A stretch of 7,382 nt of DNA from an uncultured Oscillospiraceae bacterium. Its GTDB lineage: Bacteria; Bacillota; Clostridia; Oscillospirales; Acutalibacteraceae. The DNA lies in the NCBI GenBank assembly GCA_902461995.1, contig CABQAA010000102.1:1-7382 (forward strand), written 5' to 3'. Shown piece after piece: positions 5,759 to 7,382 of this stretch. Each line of letters opens with the position of its first letter. Position 1 is the first letter of the stretch. Under the pieces are notes generated by a model, which was given only the letters and a program-made list of their open reading frames with translations, ran no database searches and had not been told where the DNA came from. Both the position numbers and the translations under genes were made by a program.

Positions 5759-7249
5759 ATGAGAAAAATGATCAAACTCTTCAGTGTTGCCTGTGCAGCC
5801 GCCCTGGCGGCCGGCCTGACCTCCGGCTGCAAACCCGGCGAACCGGCGGAATCCGGCACCTCCGGAGATACCTCTACGGGCAAAACCGTGACCCTCTCTC
5901 TGGCAAGCTGGGAGGTCAACGCCCTGAAAGCGCCGTGGATGGCGGAATTCACCAAAAAACATCCGAATATCAAAGTTGAACTGGCTGAGGAAGGCAAATG
6001 GCTCGGCACCGAGGATCTCGCCAAGCTGGCCGCCGCCAATAAAATGCCGGACATCATCAACGTTGAAAACATTTACACGCCGGTCAAAAACAACTGGCTT
6101 TTGGACATCTCGTCCTATTATCAAAACGACGCGGATAAAGCCTCCATCTATGAAAACTTTATCCAGTTCGGCTCCCTCGGCAACAAGCTGTATGTCCTGC
6201 CCAGCAACGTGTTCTTCCACGGCATCAAAGTCAATCTGACTCTGCTGGAGGACCTCAACATTCCCAAACCCGGCTATGACTGGACGATCGACGATTTTAT
6301 GTCCATCATGAAAGCCGCCTCGGTCAAAGGGGAATCCATCGGCTCAAACAATATCACCTGGCTGATGAAACACCTGCCCGCGCAGATGAACGACGATCTC
6401 GGCTGGGCGGCGTACAACTACACCACCCAGAAATATTCTCTCGGCCAGGAATGGATCGACAGTGTCAACATGATGAAGGACGTCGTCGACAAAGGCTACG
6501 TCATCTGGGAGAACATCGACAAGATCGGCAAGCCCGATGACTTCGAAGCGGATTCCAAGGAACAGCAGGAAGTGATCGAAAAGCGCAACAACTATCTGAT
6601 GCAGGCGGTGGGCACCACCGAGGTGCCGTGGCCGCTCGGCAAGGTCGCCATGCAGGAGGATTTCTCCTGGACGCTGCGCTTTGACAAAACGGATCCTGCT
6701 TACACCGGGTTTGAATGGGATTACTACCCCTTCCCCTCCTCCGGAAAAGGCGACGTCTCCCGTCCGGGACTGAGCGTGGACTACTACGGTATCACGACCA
6801 GCTGCAAGAATCCCGAGGCCGCGTGGGAACTGATCAAGTATATGTCATATGACCTCGAGGGCTTCCGCGACAAGGTGAATATCGTCAATTCCTACGACAA
6901 AACCGAAACTGCCAAAAATTATCCCGACATTGCGGCCGATCTGCCTGAAAAGATCGAGTCCCTCTCCCTGCCGCCGATCAACAATCCGGAGGCCGTCGAG
7001 CTGTGGAAATCCATGGATGTGGGATATAAGCCCGGCCTCGATTATATGCTGGAGAATTTCTCCCGCGGCTACGTTGACTGCTGGCGGATTGTTCCCGAAT
7101 ACGCCAACACCTGGGAAAATCTCACGACCAACCGTGTGCTCAAAGATATTCTCTATACCGGTTCCAAGACCGCCGCGGATCTCGCGAAGAGTCTGGAAGA
7201 CACCATCAATTCCACCACTGAAATAGCCTGGAAAGATGTAACAGGCTGA
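5759..7249 (+). CDS. ABC transporter sugar-binding lipoprotein (family 1, CUT1-type)
   Basis: 496 aa. A lipoprotein signal peptide ends in LTSGC with Cys at residue 24, then a short Gly/Ser/Thr/Glu linker (25-42). The mature part is a family 1 extracellular solute-binding protein: VTLSLASWEVN (44-54), WMAEFTKKHPNIKVEL (60-75), KLAAANKMPDIINVENIY (89-106), LYVLPSNVFFHGIKVNLTLL (144-163, the usual hinge-side segment), PGYDWTIDDFMSIMKAA (171-187), DYYGITTSCKNPEAAWELIK (341-360), and a helical C-terminus. It should sit on the outer membrane face, catch an oligosaccharide and deliver it to a permease pair. The start is fixed by AAGGAG (5745-5750), 8 nt before ATG; an upstream in-frame ATG at 5633 would put 42 residues before the signal peptide and is rejected. 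A permease gene seems to begin 79 nt after the stop. Ligand is not readable from sequence; by context an oligosaccharide released by the two lipoproteins. Confidence 0.93.
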   Translation: MRKMIKLFSVACAAALAAGLTSGCKPGEPAESGTSGDTSTGKTVTLSLASWEVNALKAPWMAEFTKKHPNIKVELAEEGKWLGTEDLAKLAAANKMPDIINVENIYTPVKNNWLLDISSYYQNDADKASIYENFIQFGSLGNKLYVLPSNVFFHGIKVNLTLLEDLNIPKPGYDWTIDDFMSIMKAASVKGESIGSNNITWLMKHLPAQMNDDLGWAAYNYTTQKYSLGQEWIDSVNMMKDVVDKGYVIWENIDKIGKPDDFEADSKEQQEVIEKRNNYLMQAVGTTEVPWPLGKVAMQEDFSWTLRFDKTDPAYTGFEWDYYPFPSSGKGDVSRPGLSVDYYGITTSCKNPEAAWELIKYMSYDLEGFRDKVNIVNSYDKTETAKNYPDIAADLPEKIESLSLPPINNPEAVELWKSMDVGYKPGLDYMLENFSRGYVDCWRIVPEYANTWENLTTNRVLKDILYTGSKTAADLAKSLEDTINSTTEIAWKDVTG

Positions 7250-7270
7250 TTAACCCGATCTCGGATAGCC

Positions 7271-7304
7271 GCCCGGCTGTCCGCCCGTCCGCGGGCAGCC
7301 GGGC
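7271..7304 (+). other. intercistronic GC-rich hairpin after the binding-protein gene
   Basis: GCCCGGCTG (7271-7279) pairs perfectly with CAGCCGGGC (7296-7304). A T-G wobble (7280/7295) and CCGC/GCGG (7281-7284/7291-7294) lengthen it to 14 pairs with a 6-nt loop. No T-run follows, and a strong ribosome site begins 10 nt later. Such hairpins between binding-protein and permease genes are known, for example malE-malF, to protect the upstream mRNA and keep the binding protein in excess. Confidence 0.72.
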
Positions 7305-7328
7305 CAAACCGACAAGGAGGTGTCCGTC

Positions 7329-7382
7329 TTGCCACAGCGCTCTGTTATTTCGTCGGCCGCGGCCAAGATTTCGGCAGCTGCC
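7329..7382 (+). CDS. start of probable ABC sugar permease, partial
   Basis: A very strong Shine-Dalgarno AAGGAGGTG (7314-7322) stands 8 nt after its GGAGG core from a TTG codon at 7329. The frame is open to the window edge: 18 codons, reading MPQRSVISSAAAKISAAA if TTG is read as Met. Nothing in 18 residues identifies a family. The call rests on operon order, since a CUT1 permease gene normally follows the binding-protein gene. A later start codon outside the window is possible, though spacing favours TTG. Confidence 0.5.
   Translation, partial: MPQRSVISSAAAKISAAA

Noticed and set aside
1..7382. CRISPR arrays, tRNA or rRNA genes, insertion sequences, toxin-antitoxin or defence genes
   Set aside because: Both strands were read for spaced repeats, tRNA-like cloverleaf arms, transposase motifs and terminal repeats. 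None were seen; the only repeats are the paralogous lipoprotein genes and the operator-like motif.

Overview
The window reads as a carbohydrate-use locus from a Gram-positive, GC-rich (by eye mid-to-high 50s %) member of the Bacillota, most likely a Clostridia-type gut anaerobe. The pointers are strong purine-rich Shine-Dalgarno sites, lipobox-type lipoproteins in place of outer-membrane SusC/SusD pairs, a LacI-family regulator, and a CUT1-type ABC transporter start. Species cannot be named from the sequence.

Layout. A leftward operon (read 4093 to 1) encodes a DUF2961/GH172 glycoside hydrolase without a signal peptide (3895-2807). Two paralogous lipoproteins follow, each with a DUF4185-like, Asp-box-bearing beta-propeller: 2732-873 is complete, and 838-1 runs off the window edge. 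A divergent 400-bp control region (3896-4295) separates this operon from a rightward lacI-type gene (4296-5312). Next come a 446-bp leader region with two sigma-A promoters (5313-5758), a sugar-binding lipoprotein of an ABC importer (5759-7249), a strong intercistronic hairpin, and the first codons of what is probably a permease gene (7329 onward).

How it may work together (inference). Surface lipoproteins attack a polysaccharide outside the cell, the ABC system imports the oligosaccharides, and cytoplasmic GH172 finishes them. GH172 enzymes act on alpha-D-arabinofuranosides or alpha-D-fructofuranosides, and DUF4185 proteins were recently recognised as endo-D-arabinanases (GH183). The GH172 plus DUF4185 pairing therefore suggests a D-arabinan (or other furanoside polymer) degradation locus in a Firmicute.

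Regulation. A near-palindrome, core TGACATCGATGTTA, occurs three times: on the predicted start site of the GH172 operon promoter and twice in the leader of the binding-protein gene. It is the best candidate for the operator of the LacI-type protein encoded between them. Both operon leaders also carry a hairpin followed by a T-rich run shortly after the promoter, suggesting a second, attenuation-like layer.
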